Source: Leuctra nigra
Lineage: Eukaryota; Arthropoda; Insecta; Plecoptera; Leuctridae
Assembly (NCBI GenBank): GCA_934045905.1
Contig: OW203770.1
Span: 30,079,259-30,143,258 of the forward strand
DNA: 64,000 bases
Direction of reading: 5' to 3'
Positions 11,009 to 24,384 of this stretch are shown here, piece by piece; position 1 is the stretch's first letter, and every line of letters begins with the position of its first letter. Position numbers and translations under genes: made by a program. The notes below the pieces were generated by a model. That model had not been told where the DNA came from. It saw only the letters and a program-made list of their open reading frames with translations, and searched no databases.

Positions 11009-12922
11009 TAGGTATGAAAATCATCATTTTTATCTCTACCAAATCTTGAATAAAAATGATTACGCATAATATGGTTGATTTTAGTACAAAAATTAAAATG
11101 CTTCAAGTAATCATTATATTTAATTGAATGCTTGCGATATTCAATCACATCAAAATCTGTAACAATATCGGCTAGAAGCTGGCGAGCGCAGTGTGAACAA
11201 TGTAACAGTGCATAATGCGTGAGGGTTGCGTGTGGGGGGGGGGAGGGGGAGGGGGGAATGAGGGGAGGGTGGTCAGTCAGACAAAATCTATATTGTGTGA
11301 GATTCAACCCTTCTTTTTAATTCGTTTTTCCCCGGGATTCAATACAATGTGGAGCGAGTGATTTTCATTTCCTCTCGCTGCTGAATGTCATTGGCTGGAA
11401 TATTATCCGTCTCACACACATCATTCGAGAGGCCTGAGCAAGGTGACGGCAAACCCAATGTCCTCACATTAACAGAATTTAAAAGAAACTTGCATTTTGA
11501 CACTTCCAAGCTTTGAATTTCAATTTATAAGGAAAAAATAAATCAGGGTCTTCGAATTGTATGTAAAACATTGTTTATTTTGTGATTTGTGCGGTTCAAA
11601 GTTCCAGGTATTTTTGTTACTACTGTTTTATTACATATTAAATAGATATCAGGTCGTCGAACTGCAGGTGATATATTGTGAAAAGCAAAGCTTAGTTTAT
11701 GAGGAGTAATTTTCTAAATACAACTAATAATTATCAAAATTTAAAAAATTGGAATATCTAGTGGTACAAAAATTACTCGTGTCGATTGGTTTTGCGTAAC
11801 AATATATATCTTAAATCATATCTTAAACATGTATTTACAGGGGAAAGAGCCATTATCCGGTGTGAATACGTCCGTTATTGTGAGGAATTTGTCAAATTAC
11901 TTGACTGCAAACTGAACAGAGTTTAACAAAATAATCTTTTAATAATTTGTTTATAAAATAATTATTTGTAATAATATTTAATCTGCGTGTATTTCTCAGA
12001 AAACAACATAAGTCCATGATAATTTTTTTTAATTTTTGCAAAAAATTTAATTTGGCTGACTCCTTATACCGTTACATACTAATTATATTTCAATGTATTC
12101 CATTATATTTTCTTCATATACTACAATATGTTGACAGTTTGTGTCGATTATCTGGAAATGAGTAATTTGGACTGGTTGTTTGGTATGTTTTGTGTTTGAA
12201 AGCGAAGTGAGTGCATTCGCTTTCCCTTGATCGATACATGAGTCATTGAGGGGTGGTGAAGGGGGAGGGTGATTAGTAGGGGCTGTAATGAGTCACGGAT
12301 TATAATTATGATAATGAGTATGCAGGGGCACGTACACGAGGGTGGGGGTCGACTACACCCAGAGCAAGAGCGCTTCAAAACAAGCTCACAGGCGCGTTTC
12401 AACCCTTTACAACTAGGAACAAGGCGAAAAACTCGTAGTTTCTAGAATATGTGAAAATAATCAAAAGCTAATTATTTAGGCGTCTAACCTAAACACAATA
12501 TTTGTGCCGACCTTTGGTCAAAAGAGAAAATAGAGAAATTCCAGCAACGAATTATTTATAAAATATTACACCTATGTTTACCTCCGAATGCAACACAATT
12601 TCCATTTAATTTGAATATCAACCCAAGAAAAAGTGTATTTATATGGAACTATTTTCACAGATTATATTACTTTAATGTGAGTTAGCCCTATCTTTCAATA
12701 TTTGGAGTTGGAAAACAAGTAATTTTCTCCATATCTCCCGATAGATTGTTACCAAATACTATATAAAAGTGGCAAAAGAGGGTGCTTTTGTTTCTGCTTG
12801 CAGGTTTACAATAAATCATACAAATAATATATTTGATGAATACCATTATGGTATTTATTACAGGTTTTCATACAGCTACCCGGAAGATAAAGTTGTGTCA
12901 AAGGATTCAATAGTTGTAGTTG
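11009..12922. other. AT-rich intron with purine tracts
   Basis: Unique AT-rich sequence. A G-rich tract lies at about 11231-11270 and shorter ones at 12245-12270 and 12340. No gene is seen. Confidence 0.6.
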
Positions 12923-13053
12923 TAGATGTAGATGTAGATGTAGATGTCGATGTGGATGTGGATGTGGATGTAGATGTAGATGTAGATGTAGATGTAGATG
13001 TAGATGTAGATGTAGATGTAGATGTAGATGTAGATGTAGATGTAGATGTAGAT
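12923..13053. repeat. (GATGTA)n microsatellite
   Basis: About 21 hexanucleotide units, with a gatgtg/gatgtc variant block near 12945-12970. This explains the Val-Asp repeat open frame. Confidence 0.97.
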
Positions 13054-13162
13054 CTGTCAGCAGTTGAATGTCTAACCAACTGCGCGAAAGAATTGCGCAA
13101 AGAATACAATTTAATAAAAAATCTAATTAAAGTGGAATTAAAAGCGGCTTCTGCGTGTGAAT

Positions 13163-13215
13163 GGAGGGGGATGTGTGGAGGGGGGAGGGGAGGGGAAGGG
13201 AGGGAGGGGAGGTAT
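13163..13215. repeat. G-rich purine tract
   Basis: Runs such as aggggggatg, ggaggggggaggggagggg and agggagggga lie between the microsatellite and the 84-bp satellite. The plus strand could form G-quadruplexes. Confidence 0.7.
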
Positions 13216-13270
13216 AATCAGATCGGTCCAGCAGGGAATAAATTACCCCTGGATTATGCATATATATATG

Positions 13271-16200
13271 ACACGAGCACGGCGATGACGCATCAAGTGA
13301 AGAAGAATAGAACATATCCATTGCAAGCGTTGATCAGCGAGCACGGGCGTTATTGAGCGAGCACGGCGATGACGCATCAAGTGAAGAAGAATAGAACATA
13401 TCCATTGCAAGCGTTGATCAGCGAGCACGGGCGTTATTGAGCGAGCACGGCGATGACGCATCAAGTGAAGAAGAATAGAACATATCCATTGCAAGCGTTG
13501 ATCAGCGAGCACGGGCGTTATTGAGCGAGCACGGCGATGACGCATCAAGTGAAGAAGAATAGAACATATCCATTGCAAGCGTTGATTAGCGAGCACGGGC
13601 GTTATTGAGCGAGCACGGGCGATGACGCATCAAGTGAAGAAGAATAGAACATATCCATTGCAAGCGTTGATCAGCGAGCACGGGCGTTATTGAGCGAGCA
13701 CGGCGATGACGCATCAAGTGAAGAAGAATAGAACATATCCATTGCAAGCGTTGATCAGCGAGCACGGGCGTTATTGAGCGAGCACGGCGATGACGCATCA
13801 AGTGAAGAAGAATAGAACATATCCATTGCAAGCGTTGATCAGCGAGCACGGGCGTTATTGAGCGAGCACGGCGATGACGCATCAAGTGAAGAAGAATAGA
13901 ACATATCCATTGCAAGCGTTGATCAGCGAGCACGGGCGTTATTGAGCGAGCACGGCGATGACGCATCAAGTGAAGAAGAATAGAACATATCCATTGCAAG
14001 CGTTGATCAGCGAGCACGGGCGTTATTGAGCGAGCACGGCGATGACGCATCAAGTGAAGAAGAATAGAACATATCCATTGCAAGCGTTGATCAGCGAGCA
14101 CGGGCGTTATTGAGCGAGCACGGCGATGACGCATCAAGTGAAGAAGAATAGAACATATCCATTGCAAGCGTTGATCAGCGAGCACGGGCGTTATTGAGCG
14201 AGCACGGCGATGACGCATCAAGTGAAGAAGAATAGAATATATCCATTGCAAGCGTTGATCAGCGAGCACGGGCGTTATTGAGCGAGCACGGCGATGACGC
14301 ATCAAGTGAAGAAGAATAGAACATATCCATTGCAAGCGTTGATCAGCGAGCACGGGCGTTATTGAGCGAGCACGGCGATGACGCATCAAGTGAAGAAGAA
14401 TAGAACATATCCATTGCAAGCGTTGATCAGCGAGCACGGGCGTTATTGAGCGAGCACGGGCGATGACGCATCAAGTGAAGAAGAATAGTACATATCCATT
14501 GCAAGCGTTGATCAGCGAGCACGGGCGTTATTGAGCGAGCACGGCGATGACGCATCAAGTGAAGAAGAATAGAACATATCCATTGCAAGCGTTGATCAGC
14601 GAGCACGGGCGTTATTGAGCGAGCACGGCGATGACGCATCAAGTGAAGAAGAATAGAACATATCCATTGCAAGCGTTGATCAGCGAGCACGGGCGTTATT
14701 GAGCGAGCACGGCGATGACGCATCAAGTGAAGAAGAATAGAACATATCCATTGCAAGCGTTGATTAGCGAGCACGGGCGTTATTGAGCGAGCACGGCGAT
14801 GACGCATCAAGTGAAGAAGAATAGAACATATCCATTGCAAGCGTTGATCAGCGAGCACGGGCGTTATTGAGCGAGCACGGCGATGACGCATCAAGTGAAG
14901 AAGAATAGAACATATCCATTGCAAGCGTTGATCAGCGAGCACGGGCGTTATTGAGCGAGCACGGCGATGACGCATCAAGTGAAGAAGAATAGAACATATC
15001 CATTGCAAGCGTTGATCAGCGAGCACGGGCGTTATTGAGCGAGCACGGCGATGACGCATCAAGTGAAGAAGAATAGAACATATCCATTGCAAGCGTTGAT
15101 CAGCGAGCACGGGCGTTATTGAGCGAGCACGGCGATGACGCATCAAGTGAAGAAGAATAGAACATATCCATTGCAAGCGTTGATCAGCGAGCACGGGCGT
15201 TATTGAGCGAGCACGGGCGATGACGCATCAAGTGAAGAAGAATAGAACATATCCATTGCAAGCGTTGATCAGCGAGCACGGGCGTTATTGAGCGAGCACG
15301 GCGATGACGCATCAAGTGAAGAAGAATAGAACATATCCATTGCAAGCGTTGATCAGCGAGCACGGGCGTTATTGAGCGAGCACGGCGATGACGCATCAAG
15401 TGAAGAAGAATAGAACATATCCTTTGCAAGCGTTGATCAGAGAGCACGGGCGTTATTGAGCGAGCACGGCGATGACGCATCAAGTGAAGAAGAATAGAAC
15501 ATATCCATTGCAAGCGTTGATCAGCGAGCACGGGCGTTATTGAGCGAGCACGGCGATGACGCATCAAGTGAAGAAGAATAGAACATATCCTTTGCAAGCG
15601 TTGATCAGCGAGCACGGGCGTTTTTGAGCGAGCACGGGCGATGACGCATCAAGTGAAGAAGAATAGAACATATCCATTGCAAGCGTTGATCAGCGAGCAC
15701 GGGCGTTATTGAGCGAGCACGGCGATGACGCATCAAGTGAAGAAGAATAGAACATATCCATTGCAAGCGTTGATCAGCGAGCACGGGCGTTATTGAGCGA
15801 GCACGGCGATGACGCATCAAGTGAAGAAGAATAGAACATATCCATTGCAAGCGTTGATCAGCGAGCACGGGCGTTATTGAGCGAGCACGGCGATGACGCA
15901 TCAAGTGAAGAAGAATAGAACATATCCATTGCAAGCGTTGATCAGCGAGCACGGGCGTTATTGAGCGAGCACGGCGATGACGCATCAAGTGAAGAAGAAT
16001 AGAACATATTCATTGCAAGCGTTGATCAGCGAGCACGGGCGTTATTGAGCGAGCACGGCGATGACGCATCAAGTGAAGAAGAATAGAACATATCCATTGC
16101 AAGCGTTGATCAGCGAGCACGGGCGTTATTGAGCGAGCACGGCGATGACGCATCAAGTGAAGAAGAATAGAACATATCCATTGCAAGCGTTGATCAGCGA

Positions 16201-18427
16201 GCACGGGCGTTATTGAGCGAGCACGGCGATGACGCATCAAGTGAAGAAGAATAGAACATATCCATTGCAAGCGTTGATCAGCGAGCACGGGCGTTATTGA
16301 GCGAGCACGGCGATGACGCATCAAGTGAAGAAGAATAGAACATATCCATTGCAAGCGTTGATTAGCGAGCACGGGCGTTATTGAGCGAGCACGGCGATGA
16401 CGCATCAAGTGAAGAAGAATAGAACATATCCATTGCAAGCGTTGATCAGCGAGCACGGGCGTTATTGAGCGAGCACGGCGATGACGCATCAAGTGAAGAA
16501 GAATAGAACATATCCATTGCAAGCGTTGATCAGCGAGCACGGGCGTTATTGAGCGAGCACGGGCGATGACGCATCAAGTGAAGAAGAATAGAACATATCC
16601 ATTGCAAGCGTTGATCAGCGAGCACGGGCGTTATTGAGCGAGCACGGCGATGACGCATCAAGTGAAGAAGAATAGAACATATCCATTGCAAGCGTTGATC
16701 AGCGAGCACGGGCGTTATTGAGCGAGCACGGCGATGACGCATCAAGTGAAGAAGAATAGAACATATCCATTGCAAGCGTTGATCAGCGAGCACGGGCGTT
16801 ATTGAGCGAGCACGGCGATGACGCATCAAGTGAAGAAGAATAGAACATATCCATTGCAAGCGTTGATCAGCGAGCACGGGCGTTATTGAGCGAGCACGGC
16901 GATGACGCATCAAGTGAAGAAGAATAGAACATATCCATTGCAAGCGTTGATCAGCGAGCACGGGCGTTATTGAGCGAGCACGGCGATGACGCATCAAGTG
17001 AAGAAGAATAGAACATATCCATTGCAAGCGTTGATCAGCGAGCACGGGCGTTATTGAGCGAGCACGGCGATGACGCATCAAGTGAAGAAGAATAGAACAT
17101 ATCCATTGCAAGCGTTGATCAGCGAGCACGGGCGTTATTGAGCGAGCACGGCGATGACGCATCAAGTGAAGAAGAATAGAACATATCCATTGCAAGCGTT
17201 GATCAGCGAGCACGGGCGTTATTGAGCGAGCACGGCGATGACGCATCAAGTGAAGAAGAATAGAACATATCCATTGCAAGCGTTGATCAGCGAGCACGGG
17301 CGTTATTGAGCGAGCACGGCGATGACGCATCAAGTGAAGAAGAATAGAACATATCCATTGCAAGCGTTGATCAGCGAGCACGGGCGTTATTGAGCGAGCA
17401 CGGGCGATGACGCATCAAGTGAAGAAGAATAGAACATATCCTTTGCAAGCGTTGATCAGCGAGCACGGGCGTTTTTGAGCGAGCACGGGCGATGTTATAT
17501 CAAGTGAAGAAGAATAGAACATATCCATTGCAAGCGTTGATCAGCGAGCACGGGCGTTATTGAGCGAGCACGGCGATGACGCATCAAGTGAAGAAGAATA
17601 GAACATATCCATTGCAAGCGTTGATCAGCGAGCACGGGCGTTATTGAGCGAGCACGGCGATGACGCATCAAGTGAAGAAGAATAGAACATATCCATTGCA
17701 AGCGTTGATCAGCGAGCACGGGCGTTTTTGAGCGAGCACGGCGATGACGCATCAAGTGAAGAAGAATAGAACATATCCATTGCAAGCGTTGATCAGCGAG
17801 CACGGGCGTTATTGAGCGAGCACGGCGATGACGCATCAAGTGAAGAAGAATAGAACATATCCTTTGCAAGCGTTGATCAGCGAGCACGGGCGTTATTGAG
17901 CGAGCACGGCGATGACGCATCAAGTGAAGAAGAATAGAACATATCCATTGCAAGCGTTGATCAGCGAGCACGGGCGTTATTGAGCGAGCACGGCAATGAC
18001 GCATCAAGTGAAGAAGAATAGAACATATCCATTGCAAGCGTTGATCAGCGAGCACGGGCGTTATTGAGCGAGCACGGGCGATGACGCATCAAGTGAAGAA
18101 GAATAGAACATATCCATTGCAAGCGTTGATCAGCGAGCACGGGCGTTATTGAGCGAGCACGGCGATGACGCATCAAGTGAAGAAGAATAGAACATATCCA
18201 TTGCAAGCGTTGATCAGCGAGCACGGGCGTTATTGAGCGAGCACGGCGATGACGCATCAAGTGAAGAAGAATAGAACATATCCATTGCAAGCGTTGATCA
18301 GCGAGCACGGGCGTTTTTGAGCGAGCACGGGCGATGTTATATCAAGTGAAGAAGAATAGAACATATCCATTGCAAGCGTTGATCAGCGAGCACGGGCGTT
18401 ATTGAGCGAGCACGGCGATGACGCATC
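13271..18427. repeat. 84-bp satellite array, about 61 units
   Basis: Each unit contains two copies of the core gcgagcacgg (in gttgatcagcgagcacggg and attgagcgagcacggcgatg), joined by acgcatcaagtgaagaagaa. Units are nearly identical. Every 5-11 units there is an 85-bp variant with an extra g (cacgggcgatg), at about 13610, 14455, 15215, 15640, 16560, 17400 and 18075. This breaks the artefactual open frame and marks a higher-order arrangement. The array runs into an assembly gap, so its true length is unknown. Confidence 0.95.
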
Positions 18428-18627
18428 NNNNNNNNNNNNNNNNNNNNNNNNNNNNNNNNNNNNNNNNNNNNNNNNNNNNNNNNNNNNNNNNNNNNNNNNN
18501 NNNNNNNNNNNNNNNNNNNNNNNNNNNNNNNNNNNNNNNNNNNNNNNNNNNNNNNNNNNNNNNNNNNNNNNNNNNNNNNNNNNNNNNNNNNNNNNNNNNN
18601 NNNNNNNNNNNNNNNNNNNNNNNNNNN
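18428..18627. other. Assembly gap of 200 N
   Basis: A run of exactly 200 N follows the 84-bp satellite. The round number suggests a placeholder length. The satellite sequence does not resume after it. Confidence 0.99.
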
Positions 18628-18934
18628 CGCGACTGAGATAACTGTCAATGCAGCGCGACATTTCGTCTTCCTCAGACCGCGACTGAGATAACTGTGAAGC
18701 TGTTGCTTGTACTTCTAGAGACCTTGATCTCACGGTCCATCTGTGTGCGTCTGATCGGTTCATCATGAAGTAGCGTCCGAGGTCCAAGTGGGTGGGGGTG
18801 GGTGGGTGGGGGTGGGGGTCAGTTGGCCAGATCAATACCTCTCATCCCTCCCCTCCCCCCTCCCCCTCCCCCTCTACACACGAGCCGGACGCCAGAGATA
18901 ATGTTTACCTTTTGTTCCGCCAGAGTTCATCATT
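18628..18934. other. Unique sequence after the gap
   Basis: A short direct repeat (cgcgactgagataactgt) occurs at about 18626 and 18678. A GT/G-rich tract (18787-18822) and a C-rich tract (18845-18875) follow. No gene is seen. Confidence 0.5.
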
Positions 18935-19224
18935 ACAATCATCACAATCACAATCATCACAATCATCACAATCACAATCATCACAATCACAATCATCACA
19001 ATCACAATCATTGTAATCGCAATCATCACAATCATCACAATCGTTACAATAATCACTATCATTGTACCTAATCGAAATCATGTCAATTATCAAAATAATC
19101 ACAATCATTACAATCACAATCATTGTAATCGAAATCATCACAATCATCACAATCGAAATCATCATCATCATCACAATCATCACAATCACAATCATCACAA
19201 TCACAACCATTGTAATCACAATGG
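18935..19224. repeat. CAATCA-type tandem repeat
   Basis: Irregular alternation of aatcatcac and aatcacaatcat units, interrupted near 19045-19100. It explains the His/Asn and Ile/Met open frames. Confidence 0.93.
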
Positions 19225-19667
19225 GCATGCTTCTTGCGTTGTGATGATGACATTTTGCAAATAATAAAGGACTTGATGAAGTGCATAAATCATTGAAACG
19301 AATAGCATCACATGGTTGCTATGGGAACAGAACTTTATCTTGTGTATTCTGCTGGGGGACAAGATAGATAGTTCTCAATAGTTTATAATTTTTTAAAGAC
19401 AGTGTGAAAAAAGGATATTATAAGACACTGAAAGCATTTGTCCAGTTGTTTGTTGGTCAGCTGTGGTATTATACTCGACTTCGATGATACATCATTTTAA
19501 TCAAATTGAATTGTTTATTTTTATTTAAGTGTATGTTTTGAACAGTAGAACTCTAGATTGCTGTTCTATGTCTGTCTAATATCATGTGTCAAGGTTGGTA
19601 GAGTGATACATTCCAAATGAGACGGCAAATATACCTGTTTGTTTTCAAACGATAAGAATGTGTATAA
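19225..19667. other. Intron sequence, nothing recognised
   Basis: Unique AT-rich sequence without a supported feature. Confidence 0.5.
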
Positions 19668-19912
19668 AATAACACAATTTAAACACTTCACACTCAGGAT
19701 TCAGTTATTTTAATGAAATATTTCGTTTTTGTTACAAAAACCTTCATCAGTCATTACTTTGAAATTAAAACTAAAATCTAAAACTGAAATCCTTGTTTGT
19801 TTTTAGTTTTAAAGTAATCACTGATGAAGGTTTTTGTCAAAAAAACTAAATATTTCATTTAAATAACTGAATCTTGAGTGTAAAGTCTTTAAATTGTGTT
19901 ATTTTATATTTC
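19668..19912. mobile_element. Foldback (MITE-like) element
   Basis: Two arms of about 105 bp are inverted copies: aacacaatttaaacacttca on the left pairs with the region ending taaattgtgtt on the right. The centre is tttagttttaa-like sequence. Each arm carries a ctgatgaag...gaaa block (19721-19750 on minus; 19821-19850 on plus, where it reads taaa). Confidence 0.8.
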
Positions 19913-21119
19913 TATTCCTCAAGAAAGAAGAACTAACTATTGATAAGAATGTGCTGTTCACTGGTTGACTTGAGACGCTGAATGATGTTTATACACGACT
20001 CTACAGCTGGAGGTTCGCGCCTCACGCTGATTGGATGATTCACTTGTGACGTCATCTCCTGATAATCACGTGTTAATCTTCTCTTAATCACCTGTTAACA
20101 TCCTCTTAATCATGCTTACATCATCAGATCATTTCCGCGCCCACATCTGCTTCATAATCAGCTGACAAAACTTTGCAACAATTAGTCAAAGTTCAGATCC
20201 GATTATGGGTTTAAAATCATCAGAAATAATTTTCGGATTGGAAATTTTGCGTTTGATGTTTTTTTAAAGTACTCGAATTTGCATCAAAATAATATCAATG
20301 AAATCGTATACAAGGGTGGAAAGTGTGTGACATTTTATAAACAGTGACGTCAATGAATATTGTCATCATTTAATTCCAATAGCGTTTACAATCTGAATCA
20401 TACATTTGTAATCAGCTGTTGGGTACCAAGTACTGTTCATGTAACTTGACAACTAAAAACAGTATTTGAAAGAAAATGATTGGCCGATAAATGTTTGATG
20501 ACATTACCCGATGAAGTATGTGCTAACGCGTCATCTACCTCTAGTAGGTGAGCTCTGATTTCATAGATAATAACAAGGATTGATTGTCAAGGAACCTGAC
20601 CAGCAGCCAATGCGTTTCGCGTTTTGTTGTGCCAAGTTTAAATGTGCTGATTTAATGATTCTGTGAGGGAAGAGCAAATGCACTAATATTTCCACATGCT
20701 AATGCGAGATCACTCCCCCCACCCCCACCCCCAACCCCGAGCAACCCTCAGCAGCTTGCTCCAAGTTCAAAGCTCTTCTGGTCATAGACATTCATGGCGG
20801 GGGGGAGGAGGGAGGGGAGGGGGCAACTTGTTTCTCTTTTTCTACTAATTCTCAATAAAGTCCAGGGTTACCTGTGAGATCAACATTGACCAATGCTGAT
20901 AAATGTGCTCATTGTCGCCTGTTTGCATCAAAGCAAATACATATTATATTAAATTGAATTGAAATGAATTTAGAAAATATGGAATGCAAATCTGAATTTT
21001 ATTAAGGGGTTGGTTTGTTAATGATGAGAAAAATATGAAAGAAAATATCATGAAATAGTTTTCAACAACAGATTTTTGGCTACATAATTCGTTATGTAAT
21101 CAGTTGTGTAGTATTTCGT
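19913..21119. other. Intron sequence with G/C-rich tracts
   Basis: Mostly unique AT-rich sequence. A C-rich tract lies at 20715-20740 and a G-rich tract at 20799-20823. The block at 20535-20612 (ctagtaggtgagctctgatt) recurs at 62495-62572, so it is a dispersed repeat. Confidence 0.5.
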
Positions 21120-21275
21120 GTTGATTTCGTGTAGATTGCGTGGTGTTTCGTGGTGTTTCGTGGTGTTTCGTGGTGTTTCGTGTTGATTCGTGGTGTTTCG
21201 TGGTGTTTCGTGGTGTTTCGTGGTGTTTCGTGGTGTTTCCTGGTGCTTCGTGGTGATTCGTGGTGGTTCGTGGTG
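21120..21275. repeat. 10-bp tandem repeat (tggtgtttcg)
   Basis: About 15 units of tggtgtttcg and variants (tggtgattcg, tgttgattcg). Confidence 0.93.
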
Positions 21276-21632
21276 ATTATATAGCGGGTCAGAAATATGA
21301 ATCGCATAATATATTCTGAAAGTCAAAGCGAAATCAAGCATTTACACTTTTTACCCACCACTTTAAACTAATTCTTTCTACGCGTCCCTACAGCTATAGA
21401 TGATTGTCTTCGCACCTTGCTGACGTCACAGATGGCGCGGCGTGCGTCGTTAACATCACGTGACCAATCATTACATAATGAAAGTCCTCCACTCCAATAG
21501 GAATCAATATGTGAGAGCGAGAGAGCGCGACATATACACAGCCCCGTGTGTTAGAGTGAGAGGGGGATATGCAGCTCATTTGAATTGCTAACTAGGAACC
21601 CGAGCAATTATTGGATTAATGTAAATTACGAG

Positions 21633-22189
<557 letters not shown>

Positions 22190-23095
22190 ATTCAGTTTTT
22201 TTTAAATACATTTTTCGATTCAAGCATATGCCACTTATACAACCATCATTTAGAATTTTTAGAATCATAGGGAAACATCTTTCAATTACATATTATACAT
22301 ACCTACTGTAAAATATTATCTATTAGAATATGTACGTACGCGATAAAACTTGTTGCCTATGTTTTCTATAAATACACAACAGTTAGTTATCTTCGTAATA
22401 TTGTTTCGTGGTCAACATAATTAAGTCTCATGCGTTAAACCTTCTCATCATGAAATACATTTCTATTAATCCACATTTTATAACAAAACATTTCACAAAG
22501 TACATAGTCACAAAGAATTTCTATTAAAAAATTTATCTTTTTACACTTGACACTTCAAAAATATATAATAGTGTTCCAAAGATAGTTCGTAATTATTTGA
22601 CAACGTTTCATGAATTCCTTCAGTCAAGATCAAATTATGAAAAGATACCCTTCTAATATCACCATATTAACAGTGCTATAAGAATATGTATGAGCCCACT
22701 TCCAATTGTTATTTAATTCTTCCACCCTTATACTACTTATCTATTACAGCATGAAATCTTTCTTCTATCGCCATTGACAAAACTATAAAATAGCCATTAC
22801 TAAAAGTAGCTTGATTCATAGATTCTTGCTCTAATAGAAAGAGGAAAATGTACCTACTTTAAATTTCTTTCCACTTTTAGTATTGAATGAGGTCTTTAAA
22901 AAAACGATGCGCCAAGTCCTTTTGTAAAGTATTTCTCGGTGTTTATTCTTTTATTTCAAAAATACGATAAAATATTTGGAAATGTCATTGACTTGGCTCC
23001 TTTCTTGATATCACCCCTTTTCGGTGTTGAATTTTTTTAAAGTAAAGAGACTTGGCTGCCTTTTTACACGGAGTGTTTTTTTCTGGGATTTAAAT
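22190..23095. mobile_element. Copy of the gatgcgccaag foldback family
   Basis: The right part (22905-23090) has gatgcgccaag, gacttggctcc, gatatcaccccttttcggtg and tttttacacggagtg. The same blocks occur inverted at 41545-41745. A second shared block (tcatttagaatttttagaat) lies at 22247 and 41788. Related ends appear at 51271-51597 and 56350-56440. The exact outer limits are unclear. Confidence 0.55.
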
Positions 23096-23285
23096 TACGC
23101 TACGTAAAATTACGGAAAAGAATCTTCTACCTTTATATGTAACATTTAAATTTTTCGCAATGTTGATTTATTTTTTACTATTATTTAACATGTTTAACTG
23201 TTTTCTTATAACTATAATTTCATTGCTGCTCGAATCTCGTCTAAATTTTCACACTTCGATATTTTCTTCTGGATTTCAATTAGTT

Positions 23286-23822
23286 TTAAGGTGATGCAAG
23301 CGCGAGCGATTTTGCTGCTTTTTGTAGACACTTTTTGCGATACGATTGGAGACGAAATGGGTAGACCAAATTACTTGAAATTTTAATAGTGATTAGATAA
23401 AAGACAAACTTAGGGTTATCCCTTGGTACATTTTTAATTTTTTGTTTCGTTTATAAGTAATAATTTGTGGATTTTTGGTGAAAAATTAGCTATTTTCTTG
23501 TCTCCCTGGGCGCCGTATAAAATTAAATTTCAAAAATGTGCCAAGTGATAACCCTAAGTTTGTCTTTCATTTAATCATGATTAAAATTTGAGATCAATTG
23601 GTTAACGGGTTTGGTCTCCAATCGTATCGCAAATTTCATAATTTTGCGCGGTTTTGTTGAATAACCGGCGCCTAATTAACAATGCAATAAGCAAAAATGG
23701 AAAAGTGCTACTCATATACAATCAGACTGATTATGTGAACATCCTGTAAAAGTTACACTCACTCACGAAACAATTTTTTTCTCACAATTTTCTTAAACGG
23801 CCGAGCGCTAGTATCACCTTAA
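23286..23822. mobile_element. TTAA-flanked MITE, copy 1
   Basis: The 529-bp element 23290-23818 is flanked by TTAA on both sides. Termini are ggtgatgcaagcgcg and, inverted, ggtgatactagcgct. Long internal inverted repeats surround cgtctccctgggcgccgtat. A second copy of equal length lies at 35713-36241. TTAA target duplication is typical of piggyBac and Kolobok transposons. There is no coding capacity. Confidence 0.88.
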
Positions 23823-24005
23823 GTGAAAGATATTATCCTCGTGCCCTGCGTACGGCTGGTGTGTTGGATACACACCGAGGTAAAGCAACATTGAGTGCTG
23901 TCAGTCGTAGGATGGGTGGCCATTCTACTTCTTGCTTGCAGTAACACAAGGGGGCGATTTCTCCCCCATTATGCGTATATTACAACCTCTTACCTTGGGG
24001 GATGT

Positions 24006-24110
24006 TCCGGTTACTCAGTTGGTAGAGCTCTCACCCGGCAAGTGAGAGGTCCCGGGTTCGGTCGGATATTTTCCACAACGCACATCGCTTCGTATCATCC
24101 TGACTCCATG
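24006..24110 (+). mobile_element. tRNA-Ala-like SINE head
   Basis: The block ttactcagttggtagagctc is followed by an anticodon arm (ctcac ccggcaa gtgag; anticodon GGC by position) and ccgggttcg. The T-arm is incomplete (ttcggtcggat) and no acceptor stem closes it. It is therefore a SINE head or tRNA relic rather than a tRNA gene. Confidence 0.6.
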
Positions 24111-24239
24111 GAAGTTTTCCACAGAATCCTACAATTATCATGCAATTTCAACTTGATCAGATAATCACTTTGCAACCAATCAGAGGACTCTCTTGTGACC
24201 GCTATTATGATGTCAGTGTGTGCAGCATTTCAAACCAAT

Positions 24240-24305
24240 GAGAAACAAACAAACAAACAAACAGAGAAAGAAAGAAACAAAGAAACAGAGAAACAAACAA
24301 GCAAC
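24240..24305. repeat. (AAAC)/(AAAG) microsatellite
   Basis: Imperfect caaa, gaaa and acaa units. Confidence 0.85.
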
Positions 24306-24384
24306 CAAACAGCTTCTATCTATTACAGAAACACCATGTTGATATAAAAATAGTTAAATATCATTTTACAAATACTCTCCATGA

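Noticed and set aside
13243..18308. Serial minus-strand open frames of up to 283 codons in the 84-bp array
   Set aside because: The unit is 84 bp (28 codons). Breaks coincide with the 85-bp variant units. No protein-like features.
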